A stretch of 64,000 nt of DNA from Salinirubrum litoreum (GCF_020567425.1 NZ_JAJCVJ010000002.1:248001-312000), one strand, 5' to 3'. Shown: positions 52,970-61,463, counted from the first letter of the stretch. A program made the numbers and translations. Notes: a model not told the origin generated them from the sequence alone.

Positions 52970-53788
52970 TCATGTGTCGTCCTCGGCTGTCGGCTCCGCC
53001 GCGTCGTTCGATGTCTGGTTCTCGGTCTCCGCGTCCGTGAAGCGTGCGGTTCGGTCCCGCACGTCACCGGCCATGATCGCACTGCCGATCAGCAGTGCGT
53101 CCGCGCCCGCCGCCCGCATCCGGTGTACGTCCTCGACCGTCGCGATCCCGCTCTCGGCGATCAGGGTCACGTCGGCGTCCTCGGGGACTGCACTCGCCAC
53201 GCGTTCGAACGTCGAGAGGTCGACCTCCAGTTTCGCCAGGTCGCGGTTGTTGACGCCGACGATCTCCGCGTCGGCGTCGAGTGCCTCGTGCAACTCCGCC
53301 TCGTCGTGGACCTCGACGAGCGGCTGGAACCCGCGCGCTTTCGCGGCCGCGACCAGTCCCGGCAGGTCGTCCACGAACCGCGCGATCAACAGAACCAGAT
53401 CGGACTCTGCGGCGTCCAGTTGGTCCTCACGCAGGAGAAAGTCCTTCCGGAGCACCGGCACGTCCACGGCCTCGCGGACTCGGGCGAGCGTCTCGAGCGA
53501 CCCGCCGAAGTGCTCCGGTTCGGTCAGTACCGACAGCGCCGTCGCGCCGCCGGCGACCATCTCGCGGGCGAGTTCCACGGGGTCGTCGTCGCGGGTCCCC
53601 TCGGTCGTGGGACTCGTGGGCTTCACCTCGGCGATCACCGGGACGCGACCCGCGCGTTCGGCGCGCGCGACCGCCTCGGGGAACGACCGCGCGTCGACCG
53701 TCACGCGGTCGTCACCGCCCGGTCGCGCCGCCGCGGCGTCGAGGATCGACTGCACCGCAGGCGCGACCTCACCGTCAGTAGCGTTCAT
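52970..53788 (-). CDS. trpC: Indole-3-glycerol phosphate synthase
   Basis: A 272-residue TIM-barrel enzyme closing the indole ring from CdRP. Signatures are [12 protein letters not shown] (catalytic Lys), [13 protein letters not shown] (second Lys), [15 protein letters not shown], and [12 protein letters not shown] and [12 protein letters not shown] at the C-terminal end. The last 30 residues are an acidic tail. It is the first gene of the trpCBA operon and carries a distinctive promoter with a direct repeat. Confidence 0.96.
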   Translation of the reverse strand: MNATDGEVAPAVQSILDAAAARPGGDDRVTVDARSFPEAVARAERAGRVPVIAEVKPTSPTTEGTRDDDPVELAREMVAGGATALSVLTEPEHFGGSLETLARVREAVDVPVLRKDFLLREDQLDAAESDLVLLIARFVDDLPGLVAAAKARGFQPLVEVHDEAELHEALDADAEIVGVNNRDLAKLEVDLSTFERVASAVPEDADVTLIAESGIATVEDVHRMRAAGADALLIGSAIMAGDVRDRTARFTDAETENQTSNDAAEPTAEDDT

Positions 53789-53795
53789 CGTTGTT

Positions 53796-53820
53796 CACTA
53801 ATGCACTAATCTGTTCATAA
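53796..53820 (-). promoter_or_regulatory. trpCBA promoter with repeated CACTAAT motif
   Basis: Upstream of trpC, CACTAAT occurs at 53796-53802 and 53804-53810, one base apart (8-bp period). GTTCA occurs at 53793 and 53813. CTTATGAAC on the coding strand at about 53812-53820 is a TATA-like element 28 nt before ATG 53788. The repeat thus covers the initiation region, the expected location of a repressor site. Confidence 0.55.
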
Positions 53821-53907
53821 GCCTTGCGTCCGCGCGGAGCAGGGCGTCCCCGTCCGGGACCACACACCACACGCTTGAAACCCGCGAGTCGCCAACAGCG
53901 AGATACG

Positions 53908-54363
53908 ATGGACGACGCGGGCATCTACGCACGGGAGTTCGAGCCACTGGGTCGGGCGGTCGAGATCGGCGTCGCGGGCGGGAAGGTCGTCGGCGTCTCC
54001 TTTCCCGAGACCGCACCGACGGACGCCGAGTCCGACCACCCACTGCTGGATCGCATCGACGACTACCTCGCGGGCGCGTCGGACCACTTCGACGACGTAC
54101 CGGTCGCGCTGACGGTCCCGACCGACCAGCGGCGTGTCCTCGACGCAGTCCGAAAACTCCCCTACGGCGAGACCGTCCGCCGATCGCGCGTGGCGAACCT
54201 CGCGGGGTTCGACGGCGACGACGAGGACGACCTGCGACTCGTCGCGGAAGCACTCCGAGAGAACCCGGTTCCACTGTTCGTGCCGGACCACCGCGTCGAG
54301 GGCGTGCGGGGGGCGACCCCCGGCGACGTGGCCGAGGCACTCCGGCGGTTGGAGCGGGACTGA
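53908..54363 (+). CDS. MGMT/alkyltransferase-like DNA-binding protein with Asp for Cys
   Basis: A 151-residue protein with the DNA-binding domain of O6-alkylguanine-DNA alkyltransferases. RRVLDAVRKLPYGETVRRSRVANLAG is the typical helix-turn-helix block (VLxALxxIPYGETxSYxxxA). At the active site NPVPLFVPDHRVEG replaces the usual NPIPxxVPCHRV, so the acceptor Cys is Asp. It therefore cannot transfer alkyl groups in the normal way, and may act as a lesion-recognition protein like ATL proteins (which carry Trp). ATG 53908 is divergent from trpC. Confidence 0.85.
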   Translation: MDDAGIYAREFEPLGRAVEIGVAGGKVVGVSFPETAPTDAESDHPLLDRIDDYLAGASDHFDDVPVALTVPTDQRRVLDAVRKLPYGETVRRSRVANLAGFDGDDEDDLRLVAEALRENPVPLFVPDHRVEGVRGATPGDVAEALRRLERD

Positions 54364-54424
54364 CTGGCCTCCGACCGCCGAGTCGGCCACAAGACATATT
54401 CTGTCGCTTCCGCCACCGTCGAGT

Positions 54425-54592
54425 ATGCCAGGGTTCGGTGTCGCCTTCCTGTTGGTCCTCCTGCTCGGCCTCCTCGCGCCGTTCGTCCTCTACTACCTGA
54501 TCTCGGCCGAGACGGCCGACCAGCAGACGCTCGATCGGGCCGACGCAGAGCGTGTCGCCCGGCAGGACGACCCGCCCGACGAAGGTGGCTGA
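54425..54592 (+). CDS. Single-span membrane microprotein
   Basis: A 55-residue protein from ATG 54425. The first 27 residues MPGFGVAFLLVLLLGLLAPFVLYYLI form one membrane helix, followed by a charged tail (SAETADQQTLDRADAERVARQDDPPDEGG) that is probably cytosolic or extracellular. No family recognised. It follows the MGMT-like gene on the same strand. Confidence 0.7.
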   Translation: MPGFGVAFLLVLLLGLLAPFVLYYLISAETADQQTLDRADAERVARQDDPPDEGG

Positions 54593-54679
54593 ACGGGGCG
54601 AGCGAGCGACGCCTGCGCGGCACCCGAGGCGTCTGCCGTAACCGGAGCCCGTTTCCGACCCGCGACCGAACCGACGTCC

Positions 54680-55861
54680 GTGTCCGACACGCCCGCGATT
54701 CCGTGGCGTTCGCCGACGCTCCACGTCGTCCTCGCCAGTTCACTGATGGGCGTGATGGGCGTCTCGCTGATCAGTCCGACACTGCCGGCGGTCCAGCAGG
54801 CGCTCGGCGTGACCGAGACGCAGGTGAGTCTCCTGCTGACAGCCTTCTCCCTGCCGGGGATCGTCCTCGCGCCGCTGATCGGGATTCTCGCCGACCGGTA
54901 CGGTCGCCGGGCGGTGCTGGTGCCGTGTCTCGTCGGCTACGGACTCGCGGGCGGGAGCGTCGTCCTCGTCCGGAACTTCGAGGTCATCCTCGCGCTCCGC
55001 GTCGTCCAGGGGAGTGCCGCCTCGGGGCTCGTCACGCTCGCCGTGACGCTCATCGGGGACGCCTTCGCGGGCCGCCAGCGCAACCAGTTGATGGGGATCA
55101 ACGGCGCGGTGATCTCGGTCGGAACGGCCTCGTACCCACTGCTCGGCGGGGCGCTCGCGGAACTCACGTGGACTGCACCCTTCGCGCTGTACCTGCTCGG
55201 CGTCCCGGTCGGCCTGCTGGCGCTTCGGGCGTTGCCGGGGCGCGAGCAGAGTGCCGGGGACGGCGAGAGCACGCGCGGCCTCGACTACTTCCGGGGTGTC
55301 GTCTCGGCAGTGCCGGCCCGACGCGCTCTGCTCGTCTACGGCACCTACGTCGCGGTGTTCGTCGTTCTCTACGGTGCGGTGTTGACGACGCTACCGCTCC
55401 TCCTCTCACAGGCGTACGGGCTGTCGCCGTTCGGCAACGGCTTGATCCTCACGGCGTCGTCGGTGATGACCGGACTCGTCTCCGCGAACAACGGGCGACT
55501 CGCCGGTCGGTTCTCGAACGAGCGACTGGTCGGCTTCGGCTTCCTCGCGTACGGCTTCGGCCTGCTCGGCGTCTGGCTCGCCGGGTCGCCGACCGAGACC
55601 GGCCTCGCAATCCTGCTGTTCGGCACCGGCATGGGGCTGACGCTCCCCTCGCTCGACACCGCGACGAGTTCGCTCGCCGGGCGGGAGTATCGCGGGGGCG
55701 TCACCAGCCTCCGGACGACGGCGATCAGACTCGGCCAGACGATCGGCCCGCCGCTGTTCACCACGGTCGCGGTCGTCACCGGCTACCGACCGCTCCTGTT
55801 CGCCGCGAGTGCCGCCACGCTCGCGGTCGGCGTCGTCGCCACGGCGGTCCTCGCTCGCTGA
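54680..55861 (+). CDS. Major facilitator superfamily transporter
   Basis: A 393-residue MFS protein with about 12 membrane segments from GTG 54680. The loop 2-3 motif is GILADRYGRRAVLV and motif B-like residues lie in ALRVVQGSAASGLVTLAVTLIGDAFAGRQRNQLMG. It fits the drug:H+ antiporter (DHA1) type. Start MSDTPAIPWRSPTLHVVLASSLMGVMG. The substrate is not predictable. Confidence 0.85.
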   Translation: MSDTPAIPWRSPTLHVVLASSLMGVMGVSLISPTLPAVQQALGVTETQVSLLLTAFSLPGIVLAPLIGILADRYGRRAVLVPCLVGYGLAGGSVVLVRNFEVILALRVVQGSAASGLVTLAVTLIGDAFAGRQRNQLMGINGAVISVGTASYPLLGGALAELTWTAPFALYLLGVPVGLLALRALPGREQSAGDGESTRGLDYFRGVVSAVPARRALLVYGTYVAVFVVLYGAVLTTLPLLLSQAYGLSPFGNGLILTASSVMTGLVSANNGRLAGRFSNERLVGFGFLAYGFGLLGVWLAGSPTETGLAILLFGTGMGLTLPSLDTATSSLAGREYRGGVTSLRTTAIRLGQTIGPPLFTTVAVVTGYRPLLFAASAATLAVGVVATAVLAR

Positions 55862-55951
55862 CCGATCTGTGGTGCCGATATCGTCGACGTTTCGATATCT
55901 TTGTGCCGAAGCGGATTTACAGTCTCTAGACAGCCGATAAAGGTTCTAACC

Positions 55952-56037
55952 GTCTCTCACAACGTCGTAAAACGACGTGAGACCGGGTAAACACCGGCCG
56001 AATCGGGGGTGAACGACGGTAAACCGTCTGAACACCC
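55952..56037. repeat. Two adjacent hairpins between MFS and a small membrane protein
   Basis: Hairpin 1: GTCTC (55952-55956) and ACGTCG (55962-55967) pair with CGACGT (55973-55978) and GAGAC (55979-55983), with a small bulge. Hairpin 2: GGGTG (56007-56011) and GACGGT (56015-56020) pair with ACCGTC (56023-56028) and CACCC (56033-56037). The motifs GTAAAAC, GGTAAAC and GGTAAAC recur around the loops. It is a leader or operator structure, about 60 bases before the next gene. Confidence 0.55.
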
Positions 56038-56094
56038 GGCAACGATCACTCGTTTATACGGGGGTGTCGCTCGTGGATGCAAGTGAGACGAACC

Positions 56095-56361
56095 ATGTCC
56101 GCCCCCGAACTCTCCGATCAGGCCGTTCGCACCGCCACCGACGCCCCCTGGGTCGTCGTGAGTCTGGTGACCACGCTCTTCCAGTACGTCCTCCTGCCCG
56201 TGCGAGCGGCGTCCTTCTGGCTCGCGACCATCCTCCCGTTCTCGTACCTGCCGATGCTGGCGACCGGCGTCGTCGGGGAACACCCCCTCGGCTTCCTCGG
56301 TCTGCTGTCGGTGAACGGGGTGGCGTTCGTGCTCGGCCAGGGCTACAAGCGCCCCGCGTGA
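56095..56361 (+). CDS. Small two-TM membrane protein
   Basis: An 88-residue protein from ATG 56095 (MSAPELSDQAVRTATDAPWVVV). WVVVSLVTTLFQYVLLPVRAASFWLATILPF is a long hydrophobic region, and FLGLLSVNGVAFVLGQGY a second. TTTATA lies at 56053. The upstream ATG 56077 is possible but gives a less typical start. No family recognised. The gene follows two hairpins. Confidence 0.65.
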   Translation: MSAPELSDQAVRTATDAPWVVVSLVTTLFQYVLLPVRAASFWLATILPFSYLPMLATGVVGEHPLGFLGLLSVNGVAFVLGQGYKRPA

Positions 56362-56400
56362 TCGAGCGAGAAGCCTGATCGACCCCCGCGTCTCACCCCC

Positions 56401-56505
56401 CTCCACCCCGCCGACGCACACACCCTCCCACGGGGCTCTCCATCCTCCACCCCGCCGACGCACACACCCTCCCACGGGGCTCTCCATCCTCCACCCCGCC
56501 GGCGC
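56401..56505. repeat. 44-bp perfect tandem repeat, about 2.4 copies
   Basis: The 44-bp unit beginning CTCCACCCCGCCGACGCACA and ending GGGGCTCTCCATC is repeated exactly at 56401-56444 and 56445-56488, then a partial third copy runs to about 56505 before diverging (CGGCGCTCCC). It is noncoding, between two convergent genes. The perfect copies suggest recent expansion. Confidence 0.95.
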
Positions 56506-56539
56506 TCCCAGCCTCCCGATTCGGCTCGCGTCCGTCGAC

Positions 56540-56845
56540 TTACTCGTCACTCGACGAGTCGTCTGCCAGTCCCGAGTCGACGGCGTCGGCTATCTCGCGT
56601 GCCTCGGCGACGTGGTCGTCGGCCGTCGCGTCGTCGGTGTCGTCGACCTCGGCGAGGAGTCGCCGGACGTGTCCGATTCGGTCGGCGACCACATCGCGGT
56701 CGACCTCGCCGTCGGCCAGGTCGGTGGCGACGGCCTCCGCCTCGCCGAGCCACCTGCTCGCGGTCGTCTCGACCGGTCGTTCGGCGGTGGCCGCCAGGTG
56801 GTCGGCGAGGGCGACGAGTCGGTCGTGGAGTGTCGCGTCGTCCAT
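56540..56845 (-). CDS. Conserved small acidic helical protein
   Basis: A 101-residue acidic protein from ATG 56845 (MDDATLHDRLVALADHLAATAERPVE). It is predicted helical throughout, with Asp/Ala/Val heptad-like patterning, and no Cys or membrane span. It is convergent with the 56095 gene across the 44-bp repeat. The family is not recognised beyond being haloarchaeal. Confidence 0.65.
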   Translation of the reverse strand: MDDATLHDRLVALADHLAATAERPVETTASRWLGEAEAVATDLADGEVDRDVVADRIGHVRRLLAEVDDTDDATADDHVAEAREIADAVDSGLADDSSSDE

Positions 56846-56940
56846 ACGTATCGCTCGTGCCCACGCAGAAAAGCAGCACCGGTCGCAGTCGGTTGCCCAC
56901 CAATCGGTCGATTGCTCGGTCCGTGTCGTCGTCTCGCCGG

Positions 56941-57759
56941 TCAGGCGTCGAGGAGTTCGTACGCGACGTCGACGAGTTCGTCGGGGTCGGCCGCTTTCAG
57001 TCGGTCGTCCCCCAGGAGGAGTCGGAGCCGTGGTCGTCCGATGTCCATCGGCACCTTCTCCGTGGTGAGGAGTCCGGCGTCTTCGAGTTTGTTCTTCACG
57101 CGCGAGAACGTCGCCTTGCTGGCGACGCCGATGTCCTCGCCCCACTTGCTGATGTCGTACAACAGGACCTCGTGTTTCGCCGCGACGAGCAGACTCAGCG
57201 CCACCTCGTCGAGTTCGTCGTCACCGCGCACCGCCTCGACGGAGTCCAGCACCGACGAGAACGTCTCGGCGACGTCCTCGCCGATGTCCTCCCGAAGCGC
57301 ACCGTCGACACGCGACCGAGGCGGTGTCCGGAGGTCGAAGCTGTCGGCCGACTCCCACTGCGCCGCACAGCGGTCGCCGGCGGCGGTGGTGAACTCCTCG
57401 TCGTCCGTCGAGAGGAGTGCGACGTGCGACCCGGCGGCGACCACGGCGTGGACGCCGGCTTCGGTCACGTAGAGGTGGTTGCCCTGCTCCGGGTCGGCGC
57501 TCCGGAGTTCGAGCGCGTCACTCGCGACGAGGTCGGCCGCGCGACTCGCCACGAGAAACTCCCGCCGGAGGTCCTTACAGACGGCCTCCTCGGCGAGCAC
57601 CTGCAGGGTCGGCAGGTCGCCGTCGTAGGCGGTCGCGGTCTCCACCAGCGCCTCCAGCGCCTCCGAGGACGGCTGGACGACGAAGACAGTTCCATCCGAT
57701 TCGGACAATAATTTCTCTATTATCGACCTGTAGTCTTTTTCGACTCTATTGGTAAGCAT
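56941..57759 (-). CDS. tbsP: TbsP-family transcription regulator
   Basis: A 272-residue regulator. MLTNRVEKDYRSIIEKLLSESDGTVFVVQPSSEALEALVE is the N-terminal domain. The C-terminal winged helix is LYDISKWGEDIGVASKATFSRVKNKLEDAGLLTTEKVPMDIGRPRLRL, typical of TbsP, a haloarchaeal regulator that in Haloferax acts with TrmB on gluconeogenic genes. ATG 57759 is chosen over 57807 because TATTTACG lies about 29 nt upstream. The targets here are unknown. Confidence 0.82.
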   Translation of the reverse strand: MLTNRVEKDYRSIIEKLLSESDGTVFVVQPSSEALEALVETATAYDGDLPTLQVLAEEAVCKDLRREFLVASRAADLVASDALELRSADPEQGNHLYVTEAGVHAVVAAGSHVALLSTDDEEFTTAAGDRCAAQWESADSFDLRTPPRSRVDGALREDIGEDVAETFSSVLDSVEAVRGDDELDEVALSLLVAAKHEVLLYDISKWGEDIGVASKATFSRVKNKLEDAGLLTTEKVPMDIGRPRLRLLLGDDRLKAADPDELVDVAYELLDA

Positions 57760-58145
57760 TCCCAGCGTAGGAATTACGACCAGGACGTAAATATCTACCT
57801 GAGGCATGTCGATCCGATTCTGAATATTGACCGCCTCGCCACGACATTCGGCGAGAAAAGTGAATGAATAAGAAGTAGTCGTCGGTATCGACCGACGAAC
57901 GTCCGAACTTGTCGGTGGGTGCCACCGTCGGTCGGTGGTGTGCGGAGGCGACGTTCGGTGGCCGGTCTTCCGCCACTCGCGATCAGTACCCGGCGACGAC
58001 GACCGTCAGTCGTGTGGTCCCACGTTCGGTGGTGACGTGGACGTCGAACGCGACCGCGACGAGGTGGGTCTGGCTGACCTGAGAGAAACCTTGCCAACCT
58101 CGGTCGCTGCGTACGTTTATAAACGATTAAGCGGCATCTAAAATA
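57760..58145. other. Divergent intergenic region before the first TnpB element
   Basis: About 386 bases. It holds the tbsP promoter (TATTTACG, minus strand, near 57788) and a good TATA box CGTTTATAAACG around 58114 for the tnpB gene. The left part carries the GTCGGT-rich decayed sequence 57900-58090 with no convincing ORF. There is no TnpA gene. The left end of the transposon should lie here but cannot be fixed. Confidence 0.5.
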
Positions 58146-59441
58146 GTGGTTGGGCCTACTCGCACCGTTAAGATCAAACTGGATGTACCCACCGAGCGAA
58201 GCGACGATCTCCATCGGACAAAAGACCAGTTCCTCTACTGTGCGAATACTGCAGCAGAATGGGCATGGAAACATCCAGACGACTACTGTGTAACCTCAAA
58301 GAGGAAAGCTAACGCTGCCCTATACGATCAACTTCGAGACGAGACGGAATTGACTGCTAACCTCGTCCAGAAGGGTATTGGGCGCGCTATCGAGGCCACG
58401 AAAAGCGGTGTGGCTCGCCTGAAAAAGGGCGAGAAGACGAGTCAACCACACTTCGACGCGTGGAGCGTCCTTTACGATAAACGCTCGGCAACGTTCCACC
58501 GCGATCACGTTTCGATATCAACAGTGACCGGGCGCGTCGAATGCGACTACGTGCTTCCCGACGCCCCTGAAGGAACACCGATTGGCGAGTACCTGTTGAA
58601 TGAGGACTACGAGTTTCGCATGGCCACGCTTCAGTACGACCGCCCCACGGAGTTCTTCTACCTTCACGCATGGATGCGACGAACGGAGACCGACAAGCAG
58701 TCTACGACCACATCTGACACCAAGCACAGAACAGTCCTTGGTGTTGACCTGAACGTGAATGGGTCGCTCGCCGTGACATCGACAGGTGCATTCATCAAGA
58801 ACGCCGACGCGATGAACCATCGGCGCCGTGAGTTCGAGAAGATCCGCGGCTCAATGCAGCAGACAGGCTCGCGGTCGGCACATCTGTCGATGCAGTCGAT
58901 CAAAGACCGTGAACACCGCTGGGCGCAAGGCGAACTCCACCGTACCTCGAACCAGATTCTCGACGAAGCTCGTGACCACGACTGTACGCACATCGCGTTC
59001 GAAGACTTGACCGATATTCGTAAACGAATGGCTGGTGCGAAGCGATTCCACGCATGGGCGTTCCGACGCTTGTTCGAGTACGTCGAATACAAAGCCGAGA
59101 GGTTTGGCATCGTTGTCAAGCAGGTGCGTCCTGCGTACACGTCTCAACGATGCTCGAAATGTGGCTTTACTCACAAATCGAATCGGCGGTCGAAACACCA
59201 GTTCGTGTGCCAGAAGTGTGAGTACGAACTGAACGCAGACTACAACGCGAGCAAGAATATTGCTCGCAGACTGCTCGGCCGACTCCACTCGGGGCAAACG
59301 TCTCCGGGTGGAGGCGCACGCTGTCAGTGTGCGCTACAGTCAGGGACACTGAACCTGAACGGCAATTCCAACGCTTCCTCCATAACGGAGGCAGAAGGGG
59401 AGTCCACTGACAAGCCCACAACTGAAGACGTGGGTAACTGA
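58146..59441 (+). CDS. tnpB: TnpB-family RNA-guided nuclease (IS1341-type, orphan)
   Basis: A 431-residue full-length TnpB from GTG 58146. RuvC residues are Asp201 (VLGVDLNVNG), Glu286 (HIAFEDLTD) and Asp365 (LNADYNASK). The zinc finger is CSKC (336-339) and CQKC (355-358). All are intact. TATA CGTTTATAAACG is 29 nt upstream. There is no TnpA transposase, so movement would need one in trans. The C-terminal region and 3' end should give the guide omega RNA. The codon use is less GC-rich than neighbours, a sign of transfer. Confidence 0.92.
   Translation: MVGPTRTVKIKLDVPTERSDDLHRTKDQFLYCANTAAEWAWKHPDDYCVTSKRKANAALYDQLRDETELTANLVQKGIGRAIEATKSGVARLKKGEKTSQPHFDAWSVLYDKRSATFHRDHVSISTVTGRVECDYVLPDAPEGTPIGEYLLNEDYEFRMATLQYDRPTEFFYLHAWMRRTETDKQSTTTSDTKHRTVLGVDLNVNGSLAVTSTGAFIKNADAMNHRRREFEKIRGSMQQTGSRSAHLSMQSIKDREHRWAQGELHRTSNQILDEARDHDCTHIAFEDLTDIRKRMAGAKRFHAWAFRRLFEYVEYKAERFGIVVKQVRPAYTSQRCSKCGFTHKSNRRSKHQFVCQKCEYELNADYNASKNIARRLLGRLHSGQTSPGGGARCQCALQSGTLNLNGNSNASSITEAEGESTDKPTTEDVGN
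59415..59434 (+). repeat. Hairpin at the right end of the first TnpB element
   Basis: CCCAC (59415-59419) pairs with GTGGG (59430-59434) over a 10-nt loop, inside the last codons of tnpB. Right-end hairpins of this type are recognised by TnpA in IS200/IS605 elements, so the element probably ends shortly after 59441. The downstream 59442-59530 sequence is AT-rich and may be the flank. Confidence 0.55.
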
Positions 59442-59614
59442 CGCGTACCACGCCCAATTCGTGACGTGAATGAGAGGTCTCGACTCGTTATAGACGAAAG
59501 TACAGTTTTTGGGTATTTTCTAGGATTTTAGAAAGATTCGATCAAGAAGTTCATTCGGCTATCGAAGAGAAGAGAGACAGATCAGATTTTGGGACTCAGA
59601 TTGATCGACACTGC

Positions 59615-60697
59615 TCACGCGAACGTCAGACCGTTCTCCGCAGCGATCCGGTAGCCGGCACTCGCCGTCACACTGCCGACGGCGTGAGACATGCTGACGA
59701 GGCCGACGAAGGCACAGCGTGTCCGTCCGTCGTCGCTGTACTCGTGGTAGATCGGTCCGCCGGACTCGCCCGCGTCCAGCGGCATCGAACACCGGATGCG
59801 ATCGTCGCCGGTGTATCGGTTCAACAGACAGCCCGACGCGCGCTGCTCGACGGCGGTGATGGTCCCCGTCGTGAAGCAGGTTCGCCACGTGGACTTGACG
59901 ACGTCCTCGTCCAGCGCCCGGAGGGCGTGGACACCCCAGTTCGTCTCGACGCCGCCCATCGTCCCCGAGTTCGGGACGTCGGTACGCATCGTCCGGTCGG
60001 CGACACCGAGGTCGACGACAGAGAGGTCCTGGTCCGGGTCGGTGGCGACGACCTCGCCGACCGTCTCACCGCGTCGTCGCAGTACGGGTCGCGGTGCGCC
60101 GGGCGCAAGTTCACACTGGGCTTCGGTGTCGAACTGGTGTGCACAGGTGATCGCCCGCTCGGTACCCGGGGCGTCCGTCACCTTCCACCCGAGCGAGACG
60201 GTGCCGAGGGGGTCGCCCGCTGCCGTCTGGACGCCGACGGCCTCGCCGGCGTAGAGGTCGGCAGCGTCACCGTAGCAGTCGGCTCCGGCGGTCACGTCCG
60301 GAACCACACCGGCGTCGTCGCGGACACGCACCTCGTGTGTCTCGACCGGGACCGTCGCTCCCGTGTCGTGATCCGGCGGTGCTGTCGTCCGGGGGTCCAC
60401 CTCGGCGACGAGTTTCGGCGTGTGCCAGTCGGCGACGGTCGCCGTCGCGTTCCGCCGCGTGACACGGAGGACGCCGTCGCGTGCGGCGAGAGCAGACACG
60501 AGTCGGTCGGCCGCCCGTTCGTGTTCGAGCCAGTCGACCGGCACCGAGCGTCGGGCGCGGACGCCGTCCCTGCCGACGACCGTCGGGACGGTCGTCCACC
60601 GGAGACGCTCCCCGCGCACGAGAGACGGGAGGCCGAGAGCGCCGACGAAGGCCGCACCGACACGTTCGAGGACCGCACGTCGGGTGTGCGAGCGCAT
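59615..60697 (-). CDS. Secreted trypsin-like serine protease
   Basis: A 360-residue chymotrypsin-fold protease. The N-terminus HTRRAVLERVGAAFVGALGLPSLVRG fits a twin-arginine signal. The triad is His in AITCAHQF, Asp in DPDQDLSVVDLG and Ser in LDAGESGGPIYHEY. The GESGGP motif is S1 hallmark. ATG 60697 is chosen; GTG 60721 is an alternative. A propeptide-like region of about 140 residues precedes the protease. The target is unknown. It is an accessory exoenzyme besides the subtilase at 10.5 kb. Confidence 0.82.
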   Translation of the reverse strand: MRSHTRRAVLERVGAAFVGALGLPSLVRGERLRWTTVPTVVGRDGVRARRSVPVDWLEHERAADRLVSALAARDGVLRVTRRNATATVADWHTPKLVAEVDPRTTAPPDHDTGATVPVETHEVRVRDDAGVVPDVTAGADCYGDAADLYAGEAVGVQTAAGDPLGTVSLGWKVTDAPGTERAITCAHQFDTEAQCELAPGAPRPVLRRRGETVGEVVATDPDQDLSVVDLGVADRTMRTDVPNSGTMGGVETNWGVHALRALDEDVVKSTWRTCFTTGTITAVEQRASGCLLNRYTGDDRIRCSMPLDAGESGGPIYHEYSDDGRTRCAFVGLVSMSHAVGSVTASAGYRIAAENGLTFA

Positions 60698-60817
60698 TCG
60701 AACGAGATGGACGCGCAACACGTTGGAGGCTCGGCCTGATAATCGAGATGCGCGCGGAGGACGGTACGGCACAGTGCTTTTGCGTCTCGCTCGTGAACTG
60801 CCCGCCGGGGAGCCAGT

Positions 60818-60943
60818 ATGCCCCTCGTTCCGCACCTACCCGCCGACGAACCGGATCGGGATCGCTCCGCTCCCGACGTCGGAGAGATCGTCGAGGACAT
60901 CCTCGACGGCGGCGACGACGGTCCCGCACCGTCGCCGGCGTGA
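60818..60943 (+). CDS. Possible 41-residue acidic microprotein
   Basis: ATG 60818 to TGA 60943 encodes MPLVPHLPADEPDRDRSAPDV followed by GEIVEDILDGGDDGPAPSPA. Composition is acidic and haloarchaea-like, but there is no domain and the promoter is weak (CTTTT about 43 nt upstream). It is divergent from the protease. It may be a chance ORF. Confidence 0.35.
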   Translation: MPLVPHLPADEPDRDRSAPDVGEIVEDILDGGDDGPAPSPA

Positions 60944-61151
60944 CCAGTCGTCGGGAGTGCAGTGCGGTCGGCCGTCGGGCGACAGACGGGTCCGGCGGCT
61001 ACCGTTCCCACCACGTACCAGCCGCGAGTGACCACCGACCGCCGCGTCCGACGACCGCCACGGTCGGCCGGCGAGGCGTCGGGCGTCCGACGACCGTCCG
61101 ACGCAGGTTTTTGTAGCAGGGCGACCCAGACTCACGTCAGCCGATCCCACA

Positions 61152-61463
61152 ATGACAGGTGAGCGTGACGACCACGACGTACCCATCGAGATCACCGTCG
61201 CCGAGGAGTCCGACGACCGGCCGAGCCTCGTCCCCGACTCGCGGATGGACGTGGCGGTTCGGGGACAGCTCTACCCGACCGGCCAACTCGAAGACGGCCG
61301 GTTCGTCGCGTGGTGGTACGAGGCCGACGCGCCGGCACTCGACGACCCTGCGACGACCGAGTGGGTCACCGCGCCGACGCGCTTTCTCGCGGCCGCGACG
61401 CTCCGAGAGTTGTGGGAAGACCCGACGACGTTCGGACAGGTGACTGCCGACGGGCAGGCCTGA
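61152..61463 (+). CDS. Conserved haloarchaeal hypothetical protein
   Basis: A 103-residue acidic protein from ATG 61152 (MTGERDDHDVPIEITVAEES). The second half MDVAVRGQLYPTGQLEDGRFVAWWYEADAP looks like a compact beta-rich domain. GGTTTTTGTAGC lies about 40 nt upstream. No family recognised. It precedes the PQQ lipoprotein on the same strand. Confidence 0.65.
   Translation: MTGERDDHDVPIEITVAEESDDRPSLVPDSRMDVAVRGQLYPTGQLEDGRFVAWWYEADAPALDDPATTEWVTAPTRFLAAATLRELWEDPTTFGQVTADGQA

Noticed and set aside
55957-56550. 197-codon minus-strand ORF over the 44-bp repeats
   Set aside because: The frame depends on the tandem repeat and has low-complexity Gly/Arg composition; no domain.
59517-59534. TTTCTA/TAGAAA hairpin after the first TnpB gene
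   Set aside because: A 6-bp AT-rich stem in AT-rich sequence is too weak to call a terminator or element end.
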